Origin: Cordilura impudica
Taxonomy: Eukaryota; Arthropoda; Insecta; Diptera; Scathophagidae
Length of the DNA: 64,000 nucleotides
Direction: 5' to 3'
Assembly (NCBI GenBank): GCA_963682025.1
Contig: OY821520.1
Span: forward strand, 235,153,530-235,217,529
The translations under genes and the position numbers were made by a program. Below are positions 22,843-33,468 of the stretch, in pieces (within the stretch, counting starts at the first letter, position 1; every line of letters starts with the position of its first letter). Below the pieces are notes generated by a model that searched no databases, was not told where the DNA came from, and was given only the letters and a program-made list of their open reading frames with translations.

Positions 22843-23333
22843 TAATATGCAAAACTTATGTTCATATTTGTAAAAGAATAATGAAAAAACGTATGAAATA
22901 AAAGACCAACCCGTGTATACTCTTAACATTGTTCTGTATGATATCTAGTTGAAAATATTAACATTCATGTTAAAATAGAAAAAACTATTGCAAAGCTAAT
23001 TAGAACAAACAAAAATTATGCCGGCATCTACTGTGGCATAGTCACGCTGAGCAAAATGAAGTGACACTCTGTTAATACAAAAGAAATGTATTTTCCCCAC
23101 AACAAAATACTGCAGAATTTTATGTAAATAAAATAACCGATTTATTTCTAACATGCAGTTACTATGAATATACATACATACATATATATAATATATGTAC
23201 ATTATTTGTATTATTTAATATGTGTATGTATGAATATTTAAATATTACACACAAAAAATACAACATCAAACGTTATTTTTGTGTTTTTCTCTTTAAATAA
23301 ATTAATACATAAATTTTTTGCTAAATTTACATT

Positions 23334-23957
23334 TGGGCAATTCACAACAGGTGTTGTACATTGTATGTTGTATTGAAATACACAATACAATCATTTGTTG
23401 TGAACACTCAGTTGTATTTTCATATTGTAAAACGCTTTCTTTAGTAATTTTCGATCCAACGAGGAAAGATCGCTTCGTCGCTTCTGCTATTTTGTATAAG
23501 AGAAAACACTTGTCAGTGTTTGCTTTTTGGTCGTGAGATATACCCTGGAGTTTTAGTTACGTACCTCTTGCATTTTAATTTATAATGAAAAAAAAAATGT
23601 TAAATGTTTTGGTTGGTACTGAAAGAGAAAATACATACTAAAAATATAAACATTAATTTTTATATAAATAAACTTATCGATGTATTTGCGTTATTTGCAT
23701 TATTTGCCATATTTTATTTTATAATTATTTATGCTGATAATATTCTATGTATTTGTTTTTTCTTTTTCATAAAAACTGGCATTCACTTGGAACTGATATG
23801 TTATGATACAATATACAACATTTACTAAACATAGCAAATGAAGTTGGATCGTGTATCAGATTTTTCAGTGAAAATTATCAACAACAGTTTTACACTATTG
23901 TAAAGTGATACACGATACAGGAGAAAAAACGATACATTACCCATTGTGAATTGCCCA
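23334..23957. mobile_element. MITE (624 bp) with ATT target duplication, right arm only
   Basis: Ends are TGGGCAATTCACAA and TTGTGAATTGCCCA. ATT lies directly outside both (23331-23333 and 23958-23960). The left arm, near 17690, carries the empty sequence in reverse. Several internal runs are inverted (GATACAATA, TGTATC). No convincing protein. Confidence 0.82.
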
Positions 23958-23999
23958 ATTGTTTTTTTTATTAACAACTAGGTATTTTAGCATTATTTG

Positions 24000-24745
24000 C
24001 TTTAGATGTTGGTGAATTTTTACTCCCTTTATATTAACTCGTAGTGTCTGCTTGTCGAAAAAATTTTGGATCGATTTTAACCACTTTCCCGTGACCCAAT
24101 CGATCTGAAATTTTGGAGGCAGGCTTGTGGCAATGACAGAAATGATCTAACATATTTTTTTAGTGATGCCAAAACAATGGAAACTTTAAAATTTTTCTAC
24201 CAGAGTTGATAAAAAAAATGTACAAAGGGTTTGTTTTTGTTATATTATTACCATAACGACCACAAAAACAACAAGTCCAGCTATGAAGAGATTTCCCTGG
24301 ACCTGTTCCACCGATTTTAATGATTTTTGAAGTAGAAATCTTTCCATGAATTTGGTGAATCATTCTCACTAAAAATGATCACTGTAGCTGCACTATTGAG
24401 GGCGTGATCGTGACAAGAACAACATAGAAAATTATTTTTTTTTCAAGACTTTTTTAGTTCTTCATTCAAATCTCGGGCCCTAATCGACCGATTTGGACGA
24501 TTTTAAATAGCAAACTTCTCAGGATGTTAGTGAATCATTTTTATGTCAACGAGTACCCTAGCTGCCGGATTGATGCCGTCATCGTGATTTCCACAGACGG
24601 ACAGACGGACATCGCTATATCAACTCCGGTTGTTATAAGGATCACAAATATATACATTTTATGGGGTCCAAAATTTTTTTTCTAATTATTACAAACGGAA
24701 TGACAAACTTATATATACCCTCTGCACACTGGAGTGGAGGGTATA
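24000..24745 (-). mobile_element. Helentron-like repeat family A, right arm copy
   Basis: Reverse complement of the left-arm copy. It lacks a ~70 bp internal segment (around 24288) that the left-arm and third copies keep, so the deletion followed the inverted duplication. Confidence 0.65.
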
Positions 24746-25840
24746 ACAACTCTACAACAGCAACAATGACAGTCATATGTTTTTCAAATAGGAAAAAACT
24801 GTTTATGTGTTAGTTTCGGTCATTCCCCAGTATGCATTGAAATATTAAGTTCTTAAATTGATGTCAAATGTAATTCTCAACTTGGGTTGAACAATTTTTC
24901 TCCTTGTTTGCTTTCAACTTGACATCAAGTTGAGACTTAACATTTTTTCCAATCTTTGAGAAACATTTTTACTCTCAATTGGATATCCAACACTTTTCTC
25001 CACTTGAGACCAAACATTTTTTCAACTTGAATACGATTTGTGTTAAGTCTGAGATATTATTTAAATATGTCATAAATAATAAATTAAATTAAAAAATGCC
25101 AAAAAAGTACAAATAAATCATTGATATATTTTTAATTATTTCTGCTTTTTGTCGAATTTTTCAAAAAATGTACAACTAATTAATTCATTTATTTTTAATT
25201 CTAGATTTTAAAAAATGTACATAATATGTACATTTAATGTTAAATATGTACATAGTAATGTTAAATATATAATGAAATTAAATTGAAACATTAAAAAAAG
25301 TACATTGTTTTCATTTCTAAAATTAGTATAATATGGCAATTCCGTACCTTCCATTTGATACCGATTGGAAATATTTCTTTGCTATCAAGTTGAGAATCAC
25401 AAATTTCTCAATTTGATAACTATGAAAATCGCCATATAAAAAATGTGCCTTTTAAGTTGAGAAGACTATATTCGAACTATTGAGGGCATTTGAGAATTAA
25501 CGTTGGAGATTTGAGAAATGTATTTGATCTCAAATGCACCTCAAGTTGATAGCAAACAAAAATGTTTATTGGGACATTTATTGTAGGGTCGTTTGCACAC
25601 ACACAAAAAATAGAAAATAAATTGTCAATAAGCAAAGCAAGTGGCTTCGAAATTCGATGATGCCAGTTAATCATTATTTGTTCACGCGGAATTTATAATT
25701 GGAGGAATTTTTTTCTCGAGAAATGTATTTTCCGTGAGAAAGAAATTCCTTGAGAATATTCATAATTGGGATGAATAACTTTTAATTGGAACTTTTTAGT
25801 CAGAATAAATCATAATTCTAGTTAGATATTGGTTAATATT
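24746..25840. repeat. Intronic sequence with a fold-back-like region rich in CTCAACTTG motifs
   Basis: At 24746-24820 the sequence CAACTCTACAACAGCAACAA and onward is matched in inverse orientation at about 27330-27410. From 24880 to 25560, CTCAACTT and CAAGTTGA motifs recur on both strands (for example CAACTTGACATCAAGTTGAG), suggesting an old fold-back element of unclear limits. No gene. Confidence 0.4.
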
Positions 25841-26391
25841 TAATTAGAAAAAATATTGTGGTGGCATCTACGCAATTATTGAGGCAGTCACGGAAAAATT
25901 AAATGCAAGTCTGTTTTTTTTAATATAACAAAAATGGATTTTCCCTTTAACAAAATATGGCAGAATTCTTTATAAATGAAATGCAAAATGGAAAATCAAT
26001 TTTGTGCTAATTCTTAACAAAATTAATAAAATATATATATGTATTATTAATTTATTAATATTTGTAATTTTATTTGACACAATTTCACACACAGTTTTAC
26101 AGATCAACTGTTTTAATTAGAAAAAATATTGTGGTGGCATCTACGCAATTATTGAGGCAGTCACGGAAAAATTAAATGCAAGTCTGTTTTTTTTTAATAT
26201 AACAAAAATGGATTTTCCCTTTAACAAAATATGGCAGAATTCTTTAAAAATGAAATGCAAAATGGAAAATCAATTTTGTGCTAATTCTTAACAAAATTAA
26301 TAATATATATATATATATGTATTATTATATTTATTAATATTTGTAATTTTATTTGACACAATTTCACACACAGTTTTACAGATCAACTGTT
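25841..26391. repeat. Tandem duplication of a 273 bp unit
   Basis: TAATTAGAAAAAATATTGTG starts at 25841 and again at 26114, and the two units are almost identical through ACAGATCAACTGTTTT. The unit resembles a section of the palindrome arms (GTGGCATAGTCACG, then TTTTCC and ATGGCAGAATTCTTTA-like text near 23030-23120), so it is a diverged relative of the palindrome core. Confidence 0.8.
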
Positions 26392-27927
26392 TTCAACTGA
26401 TTTAGAAGTTTTCTGTTTTTGAAACAGTAGTGCCAATTTGTAACATTTTGTGATGTAATGAAAATCGCAGAATAATAAGTTAATACACAATAAAAAATAT
26501 TAAATTTTTAAGTTTTATATACATATTGCAATAAAAAAAACTTTGGTAAATTTACATTGAAGATGGTCAGAAATGAATGAGAAAAAATATATAGACATTT
26601 TAGAAAAGCACATTTAATGTTAAACTTTATGCACAAAATATATGGGTTTTTGTTGTTTCGAATTTAACTGTGGCTCTAAGTGAAAAGTTTTAGACCGATC
26701 GTATATTACATCTTGAGGATCCTCACCTAATATTTTCAAATATTTTAAATTCTTTTTAACTCATTTAACCTCATTACGAAAATAGTAAAACAGTAAATAT
26801 AGAAAATCCACGCACCTCAAAAAATTGTTTTCTATGAAATAAATTAAAGACATTTCATATTATACAATTTTCTTTCAAAAATGTATCAATTATTGCAAAT
26901 TTGAAATTTGACATATAGTATTTGTACATATATTTGTATAGATTTCGCAGTATGAAAAGAACTATTATTTCTTTATTTAGAATATATGTAAGTATTGCTC
27001 GCAAAAAAATGCAACATCATGAATGAAACACATAGACGACTGCTGGCAGCAGCATTTGTAGTCGTATAGTCAGCTACTTGATTTTTCTGAATACGACAGC
27101 AACATATAATACAAATGCATTTTTATTTAAATATACAATTACTTTTACTTATTTAAAATGCATTAGTACAACGTAAAAATAAATAAATTAGTTTAACGCC
27201 TTTTATTTTATATAGCCTTATTATATAGCCTTTCATTTTGCGATTTTTTTTTAAACAAAATAAAATATTTCATAGCACTAACTTCTTTTACATATTTTGT
27301 TATATTGTCAACACTATTTTTGTTTTGTAGCCAACAAAACACACTTGCAGTTTTTTTTTCTATTTGAAGAACATATGACTGCCATTGTTGATGTTGTAGA
27401 GTTGTTTTTTTTTTGATTTTGTTTCGTTAACTCTTTTGTATTAAAGCACCTCCAATATATGTATCCATTTTAGTTTGCAAATTCAGTATATTTATAATTT
27501 ATTACTTACAGCAAAAAATAATAGAAACAATTTTATCAGTTATGCTTACGAAACTATATAAATAGACTTGAAGTTGGCTGCAAAAGCAGTAGCCTGTGTA
27601 AAGAACAAGTTAGCGACATGTAACTGTTACGTAACGTGTCAGCCTTTTTTTCACATGAAAAGTATTGGGACGTTCCGGTTACGTTCGGTAACTGTTTTAA
27701 ATGATTTTCATGTAAAAAAAAACAACTGACTCGTTACGGTTACGGTTAGAAAACATTGACCTTTTATATGTATTATAATGCTATGAATGCATTTATCTTT
27801 ATTTTATTTTATTTATATATTCTTTTTTTTTGTATTGTATATTATTTTTTTTTATTATTACTATTTCATATAATTATTTTTTTCTTTAAATAAATTAACA
27901 CATAAAAATTTGTTTTTTAAATTATTG
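26392..27927. other. Intronic AT-rich sequence, no gene recognised
   Basis: No coding pattern. Part (27330-27410) is an inverted match of 24746-24820. The stretch 27600-27770 has repeated GTAAC/GTTAC motifs like those at 44370-44470. Confidence 0.4.
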
Positions 27928-28758
27928 GTGAACTTTTACTCCCTTTATTTACTGCCTTTATATTAACTGGTAGTGTCTGCTTGTCGACAAAATTTTGGAT
28001 CGATTTTTAGCCCCTTTCCCGTGAGCCAATCGATCTGAAATTTTGCATGCAGGCTCGTGGCAATGACAGAAATGATCTAACAAATTTTTTTAGTGATGCC
28101 AAAACAATGGAAACTTTTAAAATTTTCTACCAGAGTTCACAAAAAAATGTACAAAGGGTTTGTTTTTATTATATTATTACCACAACGACCACAAAAACAA
28201 CAAGTCCAGCTATGACAACAATGCAACATTTAGAATAACAACAGGAACAATATGGAAACATCATGTTTTTCATTTTTTTTTTAATTTTTCATAGATTTAC
28301 CTGGACCTGTTCCACCGATTTTAATGATTTTTGAAGTAGAAATCTTCCCATGAATTTGGTGAATCATTCTCACTAAAAATTATCACCCTAGCTATCCTAT
28401 TGAGGGCGTGATCGTGACAAGAACAACATAGAAAATTATATTTTTTCAAGACTTTTTTTAGTTCTTCATTCAAATCTCGGGCCCTAATCGACCGATTTGG
28501 ACGATTTTAAATAGCAAACTTTTCAGGATGTTAATGAATCATTTTTTATGCCAACGAGCACCCTAGCTGCCCGATTGATGCCGTCATCGTGATTTCCACA
28601 GACGGACAGACGGACAGACGGACATCGCTATATCAACTCCGGTTGTTATAAGGATCACAAATATATATATTTTATGGGGTCCAAATTTTTTTTTCTAATT
28701 ATTACAAACGGAATGACAAACTTATATATACCCTCTGCACACTGGAGTGGAGGGTATA
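27928..28758 (-). mobile_element. Helentron-like repeat family A, third copy
   Basis: Ends at CACTGGAGTGGAGGGTATA, in the same orientation as the right palindrome arm. It keeps the internal segment near 28210-28290 that the right arm has lost. Similarity may extend inward to about 27880 (CTTTAAATAAATTAA). Confidence 0.7.
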
Positions 28759-28762
28759 AAAA

Positions 28763-29157
28763 GCAAATATCTCACAACCATATAGTAACTTCGGCATAAT
28801 GAAAGTTTTCGCGAGAAGCACACGAATGTTTAAAGGTGTAAGAAGTTGTATAGGGTACAACGTTCTTAGCATTACATATATTTTTCCAGATGCAGAATTA
28901 ATCTGATTGTTCCACGTGAACGATTTATTAAAAATGATTCCCAGATTCCTAGCAAATTCCAAAATTTCAATATTCTAATTACCTAATGATACTGGAATAT
29001 CTATAGGGATGGTTTGATTTCTTTGAGTTATAACTAAACATTTTGATTTTTTTGGATTTAAGTAAAGTCCATTTGAAGAAGCCCATTCAAATATTATATT
29101 GAGATCCTCATTAAGCTTTTCAGTGAATTCACGAATTAATCCTTTTTTCATATATGG
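28763..29157 (-). pseudogene. LINE reverse transcriptase fragment
   Basis: The minus strand reads YMKKGLIREFTEKLNEDLN, IFEWASSNGLYLNPKKSKCL, a stop, then LGIIFNKSFTWNNQINSASG and IRVLLAKTFIMPKLLYGCEI. This is the RT thumb/connection region of Jockey/CR1-type LINEs. It joins family A at 28758 and family C at 29158. Confidence 0.75.
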
Positions 29158-29440
29158 CCGCACTGAAGAAATATTTGGCCAGTTAAAAGCCAAAAAAAGC
29201 ACGATTTAATGCATATAGCCACCCTACACAACCATTACCTTTGCAATGGAGGTTAGGGCGAGCTATTTAATTAGCAAAAACTAAATTAGACGAGAAGTTA
29301 TATCATATAACCGGAAACGCATGCATATAGGAAATGCATGCATATTTTCCCAATATTTTGTTTACATTAATCATCAATACTCAAACCGAGGTGGAGGGTA
29401 TCAAAGATTCGGCACAGCCGAATTTAACTCTCTTGTTTTA
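29158..29440 (+). mobile_element. Helentron-like repeat family C, second copy
   Basis: Ends with GATTCGGCACAGCCGAATTT, then AACTCTCTTG. It shares CCATTACCTTTGCAATGGAG and ACGAGAAGTTATATCATAT with the copy at 20691-21072. Confidence 0.6.
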
Positions 29441-29538
29441 TTTTTAAATATACAAACATATTAATAAAAACACTTTTTGTTTTAGTAAAACCATTTTTTT
29501 TTTTCGAAATTTTTACAAGAAGCCTAGATAGGCATGCA

Positions 29539-29599
29539 GCAACAAAACTAAAACACATAAACTTGGAACATCCAAGTTTATGTGTTTTAGTTTTGTTGC
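29539..29599. repeat. Perfect 29 bp hairpin with 3 nt loop
   Basis: The arm starting GCAACAAAACTAAAACACAT is followed, after ACA, by its exact reverse complement. A partial third copy (CCAAGTTTATGTGT) follows at about 29611. Confidence 0.8.
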
Positions 29600-29949
29600 C
29601 GCTGGATGTTCCAAGTTTATGTGTCCAAAGACGGATTATAGAAGGCGGCTTAGCAACAAAAAACCTTTATATCCTAAAAGAATAGACTCGATTTTGTGAA
29701 GGAACGCGATAACTGGACTATTGCTCTATGGAAACCCGTACTTTTCTCTGACAAATTGAAGTTCAAATAAAAGGGTTCAGACGGTTTGAAGCTAGTTTTA
29801 CAAAATTAAGCATGAGCAATTAAATATTAGAGAAAATAAAATTTTTTTTTAGAATATTATTTTTATATAAACTTTTGCGTACAGATTTAATAACGAATTG
29901 TTGTTATCTTTCTTTTTTAATAAAAAATATTTATAAATTTTTCTTCTAG

Positions 29950-30087
29950 GTTTTCTTCCCGCCAGCTACAAAAGCGAAAAAATCTCATATTAATGCTAAG
30001 CTCTCCAATAATAAGAATAGCAATGGCTCTATAAAAAATGTCTCTAACGGTAATGGATCTTCAACGAAATCTGTTATATCATACTAA
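29950..30087 (+). CDS. Terminal exon of the TLC-domain protein
   Basis: After the acceptor TTCTAG the frame reads VFFPPATKAKKSHINAKLSN, continues with a low-complexity Asn/Ser-rich tail (NNKNSNGSIKNVSNGNG), and ends SVISY at a TAA at 30085-30087. It adds 45 residues to the 284 whole codons of exons 6723-7648. The phase matches the donor at 7648. The tail follows the last transmembrane segment and is likely cytosolic. The basic, Asn-rich composition is weakly constrained, so the support comes mainly from the splice acceptor, the phase and the natural KGAIK/VFFPP continuation. Confidence 0.75.
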   Translation, partial: VFFPPATKAKKSHINAKLSNNKNSNGSIKNVSNGNGSSTKSVISY

Positions 30088-30899
30088 GCTAAAAAAAACA
30101 AACTAAATTAAACACATAAAAAAAATTATTTGGAGATACAAAAAAAAACTATAAATATTAATTACAATTTAACCGTTAACTACCTATAATTTAGTTATTT
30201 AGTGAATAATAACAAATACGAAGCAACAACCACAAAATTACTAACTAGAACACTTATCATCTCATATATAGTTTTTTATTATTTTTTTTAATTAGTTTTA
30301 ACAACTTCTTTAAAAAGTTAAGTTTAAAAAGTTAAAATTAAAATTTGTTAAAGTTGTTTAAACAATATTATTAAAGATTTCATTTTGTTAACATTGAAAT
30401 TGTTAGTGGTAAAACAATAGGTTAAGTTGAATTTTTATGAAAATTGGTATTTTTTGAACCTGTTGTTTTTATTAATTCTTTATTTTTATTTTTTTGAAAA
30501 ACTCTTTTATTTAAGAGCATTGTTTATTAATGCTTAAATTATTGCCTTTAAAATTTGTTTTTATACTCTATACACCACTGTGCAGAGAACATATATCACT
30601 TTGTTTCTTTTTTTATTTAATTATATTTTTATTTATGAAAAATAAAGAAGTTTTAAGTTCATCAAACATCAGCAAATAAATTTTCATATGTTTTTATTTT
30701 TTAAAAACAAAAAAAAAAAAAAAAAAATAACAAAATCAAAATAATGTTTAACTAGAAACTTAGTTACTTTTGGCCCGTTAACAATAAAATAAATAAATAT
30801 ACTGAATTTAACCTGAAGTTAGTAACAAAAATCGTTAATCCTAAAATGTTTGCTGGTTATTTCAGTCAGTATTAACTAGGACAGAGAATTCATTGAAAT
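30088..30899 (+). other. Probable 3' UTR and downstream sequence of the TLC gene
   Basis: AT-rich. AATAAA at 30641-30646 is a candidate polyadenylation signal, with others near 30785. At 30561-30605 a short remnant (TATACTCTATACACCACTGT) resembles the start of family A. No gene. Confidence 0.4.
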
Positions 30900-33468
30900 T
30901 ATTTATTCAAATTTATAAATTTACAATAAAATTACATGACTTTTTAGTTGCATATATTTGGATATTTTGTTTTAAATGCATATTTTTGCATATTTTCATC
31001 AAAATGTGGTTATATATTGATGTTTTTTCATTAATATATAACCGAAGCAATAAATTTAAAATAAAATGACATCAATTTGTAATAGCATATTTTTGCATAT
31101 TTTGCTTTAATTGCATGTTTTGAAATTATTTATTCAAATCAATAAATTTACAATAAAATTACATGAATTTTTAGTTGCATATATTTGGATATTTTGTTTG
31201 AAATGCATTTTTTTGCATATTTTCATCAAAATGTGGTTATTTATTGATGTTTTTTCATTAATTTATATCCGAAGCAATAAATTTAAAACAAAATGACATC
31301 AATTTGTAATAGCATATTTTTGCATATTTTGCTTTAATTGCATGTTTTGACAAAGTTTCATTAAAATATGCGCATTTATTGCAGTTTTTTCATAACTATC
31401 TATCCGAATCAATAAATTTCAAATAATATTTTAACAATATGTAATAGCTTATTTTGCTTTAAATTAATTACTTTGCATTTCTTCATCAACATTTGCTTTT
31501 TTCTTGAACTTTTACATAAATATATCTCCTAACCAATATATTTACAATAAAATGGAAACGATTTGTTCTGACATATTTTAGCATATTATGCTTTAAATAC
31601 ATATTTTTGTAAAATTTAATCAAAATAAGCGAATTTATTGCAATTTTTCAAAAATATCTTTTCGAATCAATAAATTTAAAATAAAATGACATTCATTTGT
31701 AATAGCATATTTTTGCATATTTTGCTTTAATTACATGTTTTGACAAAGTTTCATTAAAATATGCTCATTTATTGAAGTTTTTTCACAACTATCTATCCGA
31801 ATCAATAAATTTCCAATAACATTTTAACAATATGTAATAGCTTATTTTGCTTTAAATTAATTATTTTGCATTTCTTCATCAAAATTTGCTCTTTTCTTAA
31901 ACTTTTACATAAATATATCTCCTAACCAATAAATTTACAATAAAATGGAAACGATTTGTTCTAGCATATTTTAGCATATTATGCTTTAAGTATACATTTT
32001 TGCAAAGTTTAATCAAAATAAGCGGATTTATTGCAATTGTTTTTAAAAATATCTTTACGAATCAATAAATTTAAAATAAAATGACATTAATTTATAATAG
32101 TATATTATTGCATATTTTGCTTTAATTGCATGTTTTGACAAAGTTTCATTAAAATATGCGCATTTATTGCAGTTTTTTCATAACTATCTATCCGAATCAA
32201 TAAATTTCCAATAACATTTTAACAATATGTAATTGCTTATTTTGCTTTAAATTAATTATTTTGCATTTCTTCATCAACATTTGCTTTTTTCTTGAACTTT
32301 TACATAAATATATCTCCTAACCAATATATTTACAATAAAATGGAAACGATTTGTTCTAGCATATTTTAGCATATTATGCTTTAAATACATATTTTTGTAA
32401 AATTTTATCAAAATAAGCGGATTTATTGCAATTTTTCAAAAATATCTTTTCGAATCAATAAATTAAAATAAAATGACATTAATTTGTAATAGTATATTAT
32501 TGCATAATTTACTTTAAATTCATCAAAATTTGCTCTTTTCTTGAACTTTTTCAAAATATATTAGCTAACCAATAAATTCGTTATAGCATATTTTTGCATA
32601 TTTTGATTTAAATGCAGATCATTACAAAATTTAATTAAATTATGCGGATGTATTGTAATTTCTTCAAACATATCTATCATAATCAATAAAATGACATCAA
32701 ATTGTTATAGCATATTTTGTTTTTATTGCATGTTTTTGCATATTGTTTTAAAAAATGTGTTGATTTATTAAAGTTTTTTCATAAGTATCTATCCGAATCA
32801 ATGAATTTCCAATCAAATTTTAACGATTTGTAATAACATAAATATTTTTGCATATTTTGCTTTAAATTAATTAATTCATTATTTTTTATATCTTCATCAA
32901 AATTTGCTCTTTTATTTAAATTTTTTTAGGAGTATCTATCCTAACCAATAAATTTACAATAAAATGGAAACGATTTGTTATAGCATATTTTGGCACATTT
33001 TGCTTTAAATTCATAATTTGCATATCTTCATCAAAATTTGCTCTTTTATTGAAATTTTTTTAGGAGTATCTATCCTAACCAATAAATTTACAATAAAATG
33101 GAAACGATTTGTTATAGCATATTTTGCTTTAAATGCATGCTTTTGCATATTTTCTTAAAATGTTAGCTTTTTTCATAAATATCTATTCGAATCAATAAAT
33201 TTTCAATAAAATGGAAACGATTTGTTGTAACATATTTTAGCACATTTTGCTTTAAATTCATTATTTTGCATAACTTCATCGAAATTTGCTTTTATTAAAC
33301 TTTTTTATAAATATCTGTATAGATATAAATATCTGTATAGAATCAATAAATTTGCCATAAAATGATATCGATTAGTTGTAGCATATTTTTGCATATTTTG
33401 CTTTAAATGCATGTTTTTGTATATTTTCCTCAAAATATGCTCACTTATTGAAGTTTTTTTTATAAATA
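30900..33468. repeat. AT-rich satellite, ~133 bp units with local three-unit higher order
   Basis: Each unit holds AATCAATAAATTTACAATAA, an ATTTGTAATAGCATATTTT block, a GCATATTTTGCTTTAAATGC block and TTCATCAAAATTTGC. Neighbouring units differ, but groups of three recur: the ATTTGTAATAGCAT block appears near 31303, 31696, 32091 and 32483, a period of ~393 bp. No coding. The Tigger element at 33469 interrupts the array. Confidence 0.85.

Larger units (their letters stand above)
16825..24745. repeat. Giant palindrome (inverted repeat, arms ~3.2 and ~3.7 kb)
   Basis: The left arm (16825-20056) and right arm (24745-21074) are reverse complements over nearly their whole length. Both outer ends are exactly TATACCCTCCACTCCAGTG (family A). 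At the centre, GTTACTCCATCCGACCTATA faces the reverse complement of TATAGGTTGGATGGAGTAAC. Without the ~1 kb later insertion (20057-21073) there would be essentially no spacer. Arm lengths differ because of insertions present on one side only (19051-19522; 22270-22842; 23334-23957) and a small deletion in the right arm near 24288. Substitutions scattered between the arms show it is not recent. Confidence 0.85.
7649..29949 (+). other. 22.3 kb intron of the TLC gene, packed with nested mobile elements
   Basis: The donor GTAAAT at 7649 and the acceptor TTTTTCTTCTAG ending at 29949 join exons of matching phase. The upstream exon ends GAIK and the downstream one starts VFFPPATKAKK, a natural continuation in this family. 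The intron holds the Transib, the CACTGTGG element, the giant palindrome, LINE fragments and MITEs described below. No host exon was recognised inside it. Confidence 0.75.

Noticed and set aside
28702..28762. Continuation of the LINE protein to 28702 (AFYTLHSSVQRVYISL)
   Set aside because: Those residues come from the adjoining family A repeat read through the junction.
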